From NCBI GenBank assembly GCA_021809425.1, contig JAKBAA010000003.1:39646-103645 (forward strand): a stretch of DNA of 64,000 nt, given 5' to 3'. How positions within the stretch are numbered: the stretch's first letter is position 1; the number at the start of each line of letters is the position of its first letter. Positions 31,228-40,500 of this stretch are shown here, in pieces. The translations under genes and the position numbers were made by a program. The notes under the pieces are model-generated. The model was not told the DNA's origin. It saw only the letters and a program-made list of their open reading frames with translations, and searched no databases. This stretch comes from Actinomycetes bacterium. Its GTDB lineage: Bacteria > Actinomycetota > Acidimicrobiia > Acidimicrobiales > Bog-793.

Positions 31228-32025
31228 TCAGCCGAAACGTCCCCACAGCTCGTCGGCGAGCGCCGGCCACACCTCCGGGTCGTGGCCCGGCACGAGGCGC
31301 AGCCCGGAAGCGGCGGCGGCCGCCTTGAGCCTGACGATCTGGTCCACCGTCTCCTTCGCGCTGCACCCGATCCGCTCCCCGATCGCCAGCTCACCGTCCA
31401 GGTTGGCCGTCAGGTCGGCGGCGTCGAAGGCGAACAGGAACCCGCCACCGCCGACCGCCGGGTCGAGCGTCACGGCGAAGCTCTGGTGGCCGGGCGTGTG
31501 CCCCGGCGTCGCCAGCGCCACGATGCCCGGGGCGATCTCCACGTCGCCCTCGGCGAGCCGCCAATCGATCGCCGGGTCGTCGAAGTCGATCCGGTAGATC
31601 CCGTGCGCCTCCGCCTCGCTACCGAGCCCGAACGCCACCTCGGCCGCCTGCGCGTGCACCGGTACCCGCCCGGCGACGTGCCGCAGCCCGCCAGCGTGGT
31701 CGTAGTGCAGGTGCGAGACGGCAACCGCCGTCACCTCCCCGAGCGACCTGCCCGTGCCGGCCATCGCTGCCTCCAGCGGCTCGCCCGCGCCGGGCAGCGA
31801 CACCACCACCCCCGGGTCTCCGTGGAACCGTCGCCGCAACGCCGCGTCGGCCAGCAGGGCCGTGTTGACACCGGTGTCGAGCAGCACCACCTCGTCGCCC
31901 GCCTCGACCAGCACCGCCGGGATCGGCTCGCACAGCCGAGCCCCGGACCGGTCGCCCTCCACCGACACCGACCGCGGCAGCTCCACCCAGCCGAGCGTCA
32001 GCGGCAGCACGCGATGGGCCAGCAC
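31228..32025 (-). CDS. MBL-fold metallo-hydrolase (AHL-lactonase-like)
   Basis: 'AVAVSHLHYDHAGGLRHV' (HxHxDH), 'LATPGHTPGHQSFAVTL', 'LVPGHDPEVWP'. Confidence 0.85.
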   Translation of the reverse strand: MLAHRVLPLTLGWVELPRSVSVEGDRSGARLCEPIPAVLVEAGDEVVLLDTGVNTALLADAALRRRFHGDPGVVVSLPGAGEPLEAAMAGTGRSLGEVTAVAVSHLHYDHAGGLRHVAGRVPVHAQAAEVAFGLGSEAEAHGIYRIDFDDPAIDWRLAEGDVEIAPGIVALATPGHTPGHQSFAVTLDPAVGGGGFLFAFDAADLTANLDGELAIGERIGCSAKETVDQIVRLKAAAAASGLRLVPGHDPEVWPALADELWGRFG

Positions 32026-32069
32026 CCTGCCAGCATGGCCCGCCCGTGCGGCCGGCGCCGGCCACGACG

Positions 32070-32708
32070 TCAGCTCCGGCCGCCGCCGAGCACCCCCGCC
32101 TCCACCGCCGCCATCACCGTGTCGACGATCACCGTGGCGAACCGACCGTCGAGCGGTCGCTCGGTCGTCTGGAGCAGCCGGAAGTAGAGCGGTCCGTAGC
32201 ACAGGTCGAGCACGACCTCGGCGTCGACCCGGCGCGGCAGCTCGCCCCGCTCGACCGCCCGGGTGACGAGCTGGCTCGTCCGTGCCCGCACCGGCTCGAG
32301 GAACCGCTGGCGCCACGCCGCCGCCAGCTCGGCGTCCCGCTGCGCCTCGGCCACCATGCCGCGCAGCGTCCTGCCCGTCACCGGGTCCCTGACCGTCCGC
32401 ACCCAGCCGCGCAGCGCCGCCAGCAGGTCGCCTCGCAACGTCCCGGTGTCCGGCAGCGGCTGGCGCTCCACGAAGCTCGCCATGAACGCGTCGAAGGCCA
32501 GCACCCCCTTCGACGGCCACCGCCGGTACACCGACGCCTTGCCCACCCGGGCGCGGCTGGCGACCTCCTCGACGGTCAGCCCGGCGATGCCCCGCTCGCC
32601 GAGCAGCTCGACGGTCGCCCGCAGGATGGCCTCCTCCGTCCGGGCGCTCGGCGGTCGGCCGCGCCCCCGCCCCGGGTCGACCGACCCCGGAATATCCCCT
32701 TCGCCCAC
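32070..32708 (-). CDS. TetR-family regulator
   Basis: 'RTEEAILRATVELLGERGIAGLTVEEVASRARVGKASVYRRWPSKGVLAFDAF'; divergent from MFS gene. Confidence 0.87.
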   Translation of the reverse strand: MGEGDIPGSVDPGRGRGRPPSARTEEAILRATVELLGERGIAGLTVEEVASRARVGKASVYRRWPSKGVLAFDAFMASFVERQPLPDTGTLRGDLLAALRGWVRTVRDPVTGRTLRGMVAEAQRDAELAAAWRQRFLEPVRARTSQLVTRAVERGELPRRVDAEVVLDLCYGPLYFRLLQTTERPLDGRFATVIVDTVMAAVEAGVLGGGRS

Positions 32709-32737
32709 GACGTTCCCCCCAGACGGAACATAACGAA

Positions 32738-32751
32738 ACGGTACGTATCGT
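32738..32751. promoter_or_regulatory. candidate TetR operator, ACGGTACGTATCGT
   Basis: 12 of 14 positions palindromic; in the AT-richer TetR/MFS intergenic region. Confidence 0.5.
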
Positions 32752-32835
32752 ATTGCACGATCGCCGGCCCGGCGCAGCCGCGGGGCGGTCGGGCGAAGGA
32801 GGACCCATGCACGACGACACCACGGCGGCGCGGCC

Positions 32836-34248
32836 ATGACCGGTGCCCGCCGCCCGACGGCAGCGCTCGCGCTCATCCTCGCCGCAGCCTTCATGGTGGT
32901 GCTCGACTTCAGCATCGTCAACGTGGCCCTCGCCGCCATCGAGCGCGAGCTGCACGCCCGTGCCAGCGACGTCCAGTGGGTGATCACCGCCTACGCCATC
33001 ACCTTCGGCGGCCTGCTCGTCCTCGGCGGCCGCCTCGGCGACCTCGTCGGCCGGCGCCGCCTGTTCATCGGCGGTCTCGTCCTGTTCAGCGCCGCCTCCC
33101 TCGCCGGCGGGCTCGCCAACGACCTCGCCCTGCTCGTCGTCGCCCGGGCCGTCCAGGGGATCGGGGCCGCCGTCGTCGCCCCGACCGCCCTCTCGCTCCT
33201 CACCACCAGCCTGCCCGCCGGCCCGGCCCGGACACGCGCCCTCGGCCTGTACGGGGCGACCGCCTCGGTCGGCTTCGTCGCTGGCCTCGTCGTCGGCGGC
33301 ATCCTCGTCCAGCTGTTCGACTGGCGAGCCGTCCTCTTCGTCAACGTCCCGATCGGTCTCGCCGTCGCCGGGCTCGCCCCCTTCCTCCTCCCCGACGCCG
33401 CCCCGTCCGCCACCGGCGGCCGGCTCGACCTCGGCGGGGCCGCCCTCGTCACCGGGGCGCTGGCGGCGGTCGTCTACGGGGTGTCGAGCGGGCCGGCGAA
33501 CGGCTGGGCCTCCCCGGCCACCCTCGGGGCCCTCGGCGGGGCCGCCGTCGCCCTCGTCGGGTTCGTCGCCGTCGAGCGGCGCCACCCCCGCCCGCTCGTC
33601 CGCCTCGGCCTCCTCCGGTTGGCCTCGCTGCGCACCGCCAACCTGGTCACCGTCCTCCTCGGGGGCTGGAGCGCCGCACAGGTGCTCGTCATGCCCCTCT
33701 ACCTCCAGCTCGTCCTGCACCAGTCGCCGCTCGTCACCGGCCTCGCCCTCGCCCCCCAGGGCCTCGCCGGCTTCGCCGGGTCGGCGCGGGGCGCCGGCCT
33801 GCTCCGCCGGATCGGTCCCGACCGCTACCTCGCCCTCTCGGCGGCGGCCGCCGCCGGCGGGCTCACCCTGCTCGCCGCCGGCGTCGCCGCCCGCTCCTAC
33901 CCGGTGCTCCTCGTCGGGCTCCTCCTCGTCGGCTACGGCACCGGAACCGGCGCCTTCGGCACGACCGTCGCCGCCACCCACAGCGTCGACCACGCCGAGC
34001 AGGGCGTGGCCAGCGGGCTCGTCAACATGAGCCGACAGGTCGGTGCCGCCCTCGGCGTTGCCGTCGCCGCCGCCCTCGTCGGCAGCGGTGCCACCGCCGG
34101 CGCCAGCCCGGCCGCCGACCGGACGGCGCTCCTCGCCGCCGTCGCCCCCGCCGTCGTCGCCGCCCTGCTCGCCCTGCGGGGACGCACCCACCGGGCGGCC
34201 CTCCCCGAGAGGGTCCCGGTCGAGCGCTCCTGCGCCCAGGCCGCCTGA
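32836..34248 (+). CDS. MFS transporter, DHA2/EmrB-QacA family
   Basis: 'VLDFSIVNVALAAIERELHA...VQWVITAYAITFGGLLVLGGRLGDLVGRRRLFIGGLVLF', 14-TM-like length. Confidence 0.92.
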   Translation: MTGARRPTAALALILAAAFMVVLDFSIVNVALAAIERELHARASDVQWVITAYAITFGGLLVLGGRLGDLVGRRRLFIGGLVLFSAASLAGGLANDLALLVVARAVQGIGAAVVAPTALSLLTTSLPAGPARTRALGLYGATASVGFVAGLVVGGILVQLFDWRAVLFVNVPIGLAVAGLAPFLLPDAAPSATGGRLDLGGAALVTGALAAVVYGVSSGPANGWASPATLGALGGAAVALVGFVAVERRHPRPLVRLGLLRLASLRTANLVTVLLGGWSAAQVLVMPLYLQLVLHQSPLVTGLALAPQGLAGFAGSARGAGLLRRIGPDRYLALSAAAAAGGLTLLAAGVAARSYPVLLVGLLLVGYGTGTGAFGTTVAATHSVDHAEQGVASGLVNMSRQVGAALGVAVAAALVGSGATAGASPAADRTALLAAVAPAVVAALLALRGRTHRAALPERVPVERSCAQAA

Positions 34249-34372
34249 CCCGCCGCCGGCGCCTTCTCACCCGCCGCCGCTCGGCCAACCCGGCCGTCAC
34301 CATCCTGGCCTTGTCGTCCCGGCTCGCCGACCACCTGTCCGGGTGCGGACCGTCCGGGGGCGGCCGAAGCCG

Positions 34373-35095
34373 TCAGTGCCCTTCCGACTCCCTCGCGTAC
34401 ACCTGGGCGGCGTACGCCTCGAGCGCCCGCTCGCACTCCACCAGCACCTGCTCGGCCGCCGCCAGCCCCGACGCCCCGAAGGTGTCGCGCAGGCGGACCT
34501 TGGCCAGCCAGCTCTGCAGCTTCGTCAGGTCGACCTCGTTCTCCTCCAGCTCGGCGTAGCTGAAGTGCTCGGCCACGTGCTCCTTCTCGACCTGTGCCAG
34601 GAAGTCCCGGGCCCGGTCCACGATCTCCTCGTACTCGTCGTCGCGAGCGGCCTGGAACGCCGCCACCACCTCGTCCTCGCCCGCCAGCGCCTGCGACCGC
34701 AGCAGCACCGCCGTGCCACCCATCTCGAGGATCGACCGCCGCAGCGCCCGCAGCGCCCGCTCGTTGGGCGGGGTGTCGGGCAGGGCCGCCACCGAGTTCT
34801 GCAGGTAGATCGCCCCGAGGCCCCGCACCCGCCGCCACACCGTCGCGCGCAGCCGCGTCGGCTCGGACGGCACCCGGTACACGAGGCACAGCCACCCGCT
34901 CCCCCGGGCCGCCCGGCCCCGCCGCCGCGTCGCCGCGGCCGGCGGGTCCGTCTCCGGGTCGCCGGCGTCCCGGCCCGCCGCCGACGTCGCCGGCCCCGCC
35001 GCCGTCTCCTCCGCCGGGCGCCGCCGCGACGCCGGCGCCCGTCGTCTGGGGGTCGCCACCCGACCAGTCTCGCCGACCGGGCAGCGATCGGCCAT
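34373..35095 (-). CDS. ChrB-like protein (chromate resistance regulator N-domain type)
   Basis: 'WLCLVYRVPSEPTRLRATVWRRVRGLGAIYLQNSVAALPDTPPNERALRALRRSILEMGGTAVLLRSQAL'. Start may be GTG 35059. Confidence 0.7.
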   Translation of the reverse strand: MADRCPVGETGRVATPRRRAPASRRRPAEETAAGPATSAAGRDAGDPETDPPAAATRRRGRAARGSGWLCLVYRVPSEPTRLRATVWRRVRGLGAIYLQNSVAALPDTPPNERALRALRRSILEMGGTAVLLRSQALAGEDEVVAAFQAARDDEYEEIVDRARDFLAQVEKEHVAEHFSYAELEENEVDLTKLQSWLAKVRLRDTFGASGLAAAEQVLVECERALEAYAAQVYARESEGH

Positions 35096-35132
35096 CTGCC
35101 CGGCCGGGCACCATCTCGGTTACCTGTAACAG

Positions 35133-35146
35133 CTAACAGCTGTTAG
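35133..35146. promoter_or_regulatory. perfect 14-bp palindrome CTAACAGCTGTTAG, likely operator
   Basis: Perfect palindrome overlapping the TAGGAT -10 (35144-35149) upstream of the mini-ORF/COG4280-type operon. Confidence 0.6.
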
Positions 35147-35156
35147 GATATGCAGC

Positions 35157-35207
35157 ATGACCGATTGCTGCTGTGCAGTGACCGAGCCCACCCGGGATCC
35201 GCGATGA
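35157..35207 (+). CDS. polycysteine leader peptide MTDCCCAVTEPTRDPR (candidate cysteine-responsive attenuator uORF)
   Basis: ATG 7 nt after TAGGAT; codons tgc tgc tgt; stop TGA overlaps the ATG of the next gene (ATGA 35204-35207). Confidence 0.6.
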   Translation: MTDCCCAVTEPTRDPR

Positions 35208-36040
35208 GCGGGGCAGGGGCAGCGCTGTTCGCCGCCGTCTTCCTCGCCTGTGCCGTCGAGGCGGTCGAGGCCACCACGATCGTGCTCGCCGCCGGGACGA
35301 CCCGTGACTGGCGTTCGGCGCTCACCGGGGTGGCCGCCGGGCTGGTGGTCCTCGCCGTCGTCGTCGCCGCCCTCGGGCCGGCCCTCTCGACGATCCCGCT
35401 CGGCCCGCTCCGCCTCGTCGTCGGGGGCCTGCTCCTCGTGTTCGGCCTGCAGTGGCTGCGCAAGGCGATCCTGCGGGCGAGCGGCTACAAGGCGCTCCAC
35501 GACGAGGCCGCCATCTACCTCCGCGAGGTCGAGGCCGCCAAGCAGGCGGACCGCCGACCGCGCCACGGGGTGCGCGACTGGTACGCCTTCACCCTGTCGT
35601 TCAAGGGCACCGTCCTCGAGGGTCTCGAGGTCGCCTTCATCGCCCTCACGTTCGGCACCAACCAGCACGACGTCCCCCTCGCCGCCGTCGCTGCGGTGTC
35701 GGCCATCGTGGTGGTCGCCGCCGTCGGCGTCGCCGTCCGGGCACCGCTCGCTCGCGTGCCGGAGAACACCATGAAGTTCGTCGTCGGCGTCATGCTGACG
35801 TCGTTCGGCATGTTCTGGGGCGCCGAGGGGGCGGGGGCCCACTGGCCGCACTCGGACGCCGCGCTCCTCGTGCTGGCGCCGGCCACGCTCCTCTTCGGGC
35901 TCGCCACGACTGCCGTGCTCCGTGCCCAGCGCAACCGCAGCCTCGGTGCCCCCGCCGCGGCGCTCGGCCTCGCCACCGGGCCGTCCCTCCGCCACGGGGA
36001 CGCCACCGCCCGGCGCACCAGCGAGGAGGTCACCCGATGA
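35204..36040 (+). CDS. COG4280-like multi-pass membrane protein (uncharacterised transporter-like)
   Basis: MSGAGAALFAAVFLACAVEAVEATTIVLAAGTTRDWRSALTGVAAGLVVLAVVVAALGPAL...; repeated membrane segments. Alternative upstream ATG at 35150. Confidence 0.75.
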   Translation: MSGAGAALFAAVFLACAVEAVEATTIVLAAGTTRDWRSALTGVAAGLVVLAVVVAALGPALSTIPLGPLRLVVGGLLLVFGLQWLRKAILRASGYKALHDEAAIYLREVEAAKQADRRPRHGVRDWYAFTLSFKGTVLEGLEVAFIALTFGTNQHDVPLAAVAAVSAIVVVAAVGVAVRAPLARVPENTMKFVVGVMLTSFGMFWGAEGAGAHWPHSDAALLVLAPATLLFGLATTAVLRAQRNRSLGAPAAALGLATGPSLRHGDATARRTSEEVTR

Positions 36041-36243
36041 TCGCCCGCCTCAAGGCCTTCGGGGCCTTCTGGTACGACTTCGTCGTCGGCGACGACTGGC
36101 GCATCGCTGCCGGCGTCGTCGCCATGCTCGCCGTCACCTGGGGCGTCAGCCACACGTCGGTGCCGTCGTGGTGGCTGCTCCCGGCCGCCATCGGCACCGT
36201 CCTGCCGATCAGCCTGTGGCGCGCCGCTCGGGCGTCCGGCTGA
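36037..36243 (+). CDS. small membrane protein (68 aa)
   Basis: ATGA overlap with preceding gene; MIARLKAFGAFWYDFVVGDDWRIAAGVVAMLAVTWGVSHTSVPSWWLLPAAIGTVLPISLWRAARASG. Confidence 0.75.
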   Translation: MIARLKAFGAFWYDFVVGDDWRIAAGVVAMLAVTWGVSHTSVPSWWLLPAAIGTVLPISLWRAARASG

Positions 36244-36265
36244 CCGGCCCGTCACCGACGGGCGG

Positions 36266-37381
36266 TCAGCGGATCGGCGGGACCGCGGCGAGGGCACGAC
36301 CCGCAGCCCGCACCCCGCCGCTGGCGCACACCCGCGCCGGCCGCCCGCCGTCCAGGGCACAGACGCCGGCCGACAGGTAGTTGGCCTCGACCACGAACGC
36401 CGTCCCGCCGAGCCGCTCGCCGAGCCGGCTCGTCGGCTGGCGGACGGCCCGGGCGACCTCGACGATGCCCACCCGGTCCCCGGCGAGCACACCGCTCGAG
36501 GCAACCTGGGCGAGCCCCGCCGAGGTGCCGGCGACGACGTAGCGGTTGCCGAGGTCCACGAAGGGGATCCCCGGCTGCTGCCACCGACCCGCCCCGAAGC
36601 GCGACGCCGTCCCCGCCCGCGGGTCGCCGGCGTAGGTGGCGAACAGCTGGTCGACGGCCGGCGGCACCGGCTGCAGGACCTGGCCGAGCCGGTCGGCCGC
36701 CTCGTACGGGGTGAACGTCACGTACCGGCTCGTGTACCTGCTGTCCAGGAAGCTGAACGTCGGGATGTCGCCGTCCCGGTCGCCCGATGCCGTCACCCGC
36801 AGGTTGGCGAACGTCCCGAACCGGCCGAGGGCGGCCACGAGGGCATACCGGTCGACGGCGCAGAACGGGCAGTACTCGGCCCCCTCGTACACCAGCCGGG
36901 GCCTGCGACCCGTCCCGAGCGGCGGCTGGCCCGCCGTCACGGCGAACGGCGCCCCCTCACCGCCGGTCCCGATCCGGTCGAACGTCGACGTCGGGATCGT
37001 CACGAGCGCCTCCACGGCGGCCGCCGGCGCCGCTGCCGGCGTGCGGTCGGCCCCGTGCACCGTCGACCTCGACGACGCAGCCCCCGCCGACCCCGACGTC
37101 GGTGACGACGGGCCCGACCCGGTGCTCGACACGAGCGCCATCACCCCGGCCACCACCACGACGGCCCCGGCCGCCAGCCAGCCGGCCCGGCGGCCGGCCC
37201 GCCTCCGGCCCGACCCCGTCGGCGGGAGGGCGGCACCCCCGGCGCCGCTCCCTCCTTCCCCGGCCGATCGCCGGGCCGAGGGTGGCGTGGCTGCCCGCGC
37301 CCCGGCTGTCCGGGGCGTCCCGCCTCGTGCCGTTGACCGCCCCGCTACCGCTCGACCCCCGGGACGTTGCCCGTTCGCCAC
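36266..37381 (-). CDS. membrane-anchored DUF929-like protein with CxxC (CPFC)
   Basis: TM 'AGWLAAGAVVVVAGVMALV', 'RPRLVYEGAEYCPFCAVDRYALVAALGRFGTFANLR'. Confidence 0.75.
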   Translation of the reverse strand: MANGQRPGGRAVAGRSTARGGTPRTAGARAATPPSARRSAGEGGSGAGGAALPPTGSGRRRAGRRAGWLAAGAVVVVAGVMALVSSTGSGPSSPTSGSAGAASSRSTVHGADRTPAAAPAAAVEALVTIPTSTFDRIGTGGEGAPFAVTAGQPPLGTGRRPRLVYEGAEYCPFCAVDRYALVAALGRFGTFANLRVTASGDRDGDIPTFSFLDSRYTSRYVTFTPYEAADRLGQVLQPVPPAVDQLFATYAGDPRAGTASRFGAGRWQQPGIPFVDLGNRYVVAGTSAGLAQVASSGVLAGDRVGIVEVARAVRQPTSRLGERLGGTAFVVEANYLSAGVCALDGGRPARVCASGGVRAAGRALAAVPPIR

Positions 37382-37523
37382 GGTTCCTCGCCTTCCGCCG
37401 CCGCCGTTGCCGCCACCGGCCTACTCGCCCGCCGGCGCCCCTCCCAGGGTCGTCCGACCCTTCGGCGGCGGCCGCGGGCGCCAGGCCGGGCTGCCCGCCG
37501 CCGGGCTGCCCGAAGGTCTGGGG

Positions 37524-40500
37524 TCAGTGGTTGCCCGGGTCGCCGAACGTCGCCTCGTCGAGCGCCTTGATCGCCTCGAAGAGACCCCGGGGCGAGCCGG
37601 AGGCGAGGGCCTGCTCGGCGCTGGCGACGACCGCCGAGTAGCGGGACCAGTCGCCCGTGCCGTTGGCGAAGTCGAGCAGGGTCGTGAGCAGGTGGAGCTT
37701 CACGTCGCTCGCAAGCCGCCCCTGCAGGCCGCCGGTGAGGTCGCCCGGCGCGAGCAGCCGCTCGGCTGCTGCCAGCGACCCGCTCGGGCCGGACGGCGAG
37801 GCGAGCGCCTGGGCGAGCGGGGGGCTCAGGTAGCTGGCGATCCGGAGGTCGCACGTCAGCTGGGCCGCCGTCAGCTGCAGGTGGTGGTCGCGACCGGAGG
37901 CGGCGCCGGCAGAGGGGTGGGCTGCCAGCCACTGGACCAGGCGGAGCTGGCCCAGCCAGTAGCCGGAACCCTCCGGCGGGGCGCCGAGGGGCGCGGTGAC
38001 GACGACCGGGGTGGTGAGCACGGGCGCTGCAAGGGTGTCGGCGTCGGTGACCGAGGTCGTCACGAGATCAAGGCAGGCGGCTGGGAAGGTGTGCGGGAAG
38101 CCGGTGGCCGAGGCCGAGTACGGGAACCACCCGGTCGCCGGGTCGACCGGCCCGCTCGGCGTGGTGGCGGTGAGGGTCGTCGGGGTGGTGCCGTCGGCCC
38201 AGCTCGTCTGGAAGGTGAGCACCGCCTCGGGTGAGATGTGGAGGGCCGTCGCCATCCAGGTGACCGGGGTGCCGGCGTGGGTGAAGACGGTGCCCGCCGT
38301 GCCGATCTGGCCGCCGCCCACGCTCTGGACGACCGTGGCCTCGGCGGTCGGGGTGAGGGTGGTCCCCTTCGGGGCGACGTCGTCGACGGTGACCGACGTG
38401 CCGGCCGAGGCGGACGTCCCGTCGGCCTCGGCGACCGACACGGCGACCGGCTCGACCGCCGTGGGCGAACCGGAGGGGGCGAGCACCTCGTAGGTGTGGG
38501 TCGCCGAGAAGGTGCCGCCGGGCCCGACGGTGACCGTGCTCGGCGCCGTGGCGTCGCCCCAGGTGATCGTGGCCGTCTCGGTCTCCCCCGGCTCGGGGGC
38601 GGCGAGGGCGCCCCGGAGGGTGACCGGGGTCATCAGGTTGGCCGTCTGAGGGGAGACGGTGAGGGAGGCGACGGCAAGGGGCGTGTCGAGCACGCTCACC
38701 TGGCCGGTGGCCGGGGTGACGCCGGGGACCGAGGCGGAGACGGCGAAGGGGCTGGTGGCGCCTCCGGCGCTCTCGTCGGCGTAGGTGTGGCTGGCCTGGT
38801 ACTGGCCGTTCGAGACCGTCGCCGTCGAGGTGGTGCCGTCACCCCAGGCGAGCTGGACGGTGGTCGCCGAGCTGTTCTCGACATAGCCCGAGGCGGTCAC
38901 GGTGCCGCCCTCGTCGACCCAGGTGCGGTTGAGCGAGAGGGAGATCGACGGCGCCGGCGTGGGTGGGGCCGTGCAGGTGCCCGTGTTCGTCCCGCTGTAG
39001 AGGCCGTCCAGGGTGCCCTGGCTCAGGCTGTGGTTGGTCGTGCTCGTGAGCACCGACCCGAGCGAGGTCGGCGAGGGGCCGGTGAAGGTGACGGAGTGGC
39101 CGAGCGAGCTCACCTCGATGCTCGTCGGGGACTGGGTCCCCTGGGTGTAGCTCACGGTCGTCATGGCACAGGTGATCGAGGTGGGTGCGGCCGGGTCGAC
39201 GGCGTGGATCCGCCGGACCAGCTGGCCCGGGCGGGCCCCGTTCGGCACGGCGAGACCGGCAGAGCCGAGGGTCGTGTTGACCGACGGGTCGGCGAAGAGG
39301 TGGCGAGCAGAGGCGACCACCTCGGAGAAGGGCTGGGTGCAGAGCGGGGTGCCGAAGATGGCCGGGTCCACCGGCCCGGACGGGGTGTTGGAGCACAGCC
39401 CCGGGATGGTGAAGCCCGGGACGATGGTGACGCAGCCGAGGAACCCGCAGGGCCGCCACCCTGGGAAGTTCAGGCCGTCGAGGGCGTCCTGGAAGATGGA
39501 GGTGGTCGGGATGTCGAGCCTTCCGAGGCCCGCCTTGTTGAGGCCGGAGTTGACGCCGTCGATCTTCCCGGCGACGGACTGGTAGACGGAGAGCACCTTC
39601 TGCCAGGTCGGCGGCCCGCTGCTGCCGAGGAATTGGAAGCCGGACCGGATGTCCCCCACCACCTGGTTGGCGCTCCCGGCCACGTAGGTCTGGTACCAGG
39701 CGGAGGTCGCCGTCGTGGCGGTGTCGATGGCCCCCTTGATGTGGGCGCCGGCCGTCTGGAAGGCCTGCTTGACGGTGTTGAACCAGTCGGTGAGGTTGAA
39801 GCCGGGGTTGCTCAGGTCGAGGGACCCGGTGGCGTTGACGCTGCCGCTCAGGCCACCGACGTCGATGGACCCGGCGAGGTGGAGCTTCTGCGTCCCGACG
39901 TCCAAGGTGAGGGTGCCAGACCCCCAGACGGGCGCGTTGGAGCCCTCGGTCTTGTAGAGGACCGGATCGAGCAGCTGCCCGCCGCCGGAGATGTCCACCT
40001 GGACCTCGGAGCTGTCGAGGGTGAAGCTCAGGTTGGTCGGCTGGAAGCTGAGCGGCCCGGCGGACCACCCCGCGAGGTGACCCTCACCGAGGATCCCGCT
40101 CGGGCTGATCGAGAGGAAGACGCTGGCGAGGCAGGAGCTCGAGTCGCTGGAGCACACCGAGCTGCGTGACGGCGGGCTGCAGTCCGACGCCTGGCCGGTC
40201 GGGGCGGTGCCGCCGACGGCGGTGGCGCCCGAGTTGGCGAGGACGAGGTCGCCGGAGAGGTAGATGCCCTGTTGGAGGCAGAGCGCCGTGCTGTCGACCG
40301 ACGAGTAGGAAAGGTAGATGTTCCGGAGGGCCAGCGGCGGGAGCGAGCTGGTCGAGACGTTGCCGCCGCTCACCTCGTTGTACAGGTCGACCAGGTCGGC
40401 CATGGTGACGCCCTGGTGGCTGGCGATCTGGAAGCCGAGCAGGTCGACGAAGGGTGGGCTTGCCGTGACGGCGAGGTCCACGGACACCCCGAGGTCGCTC

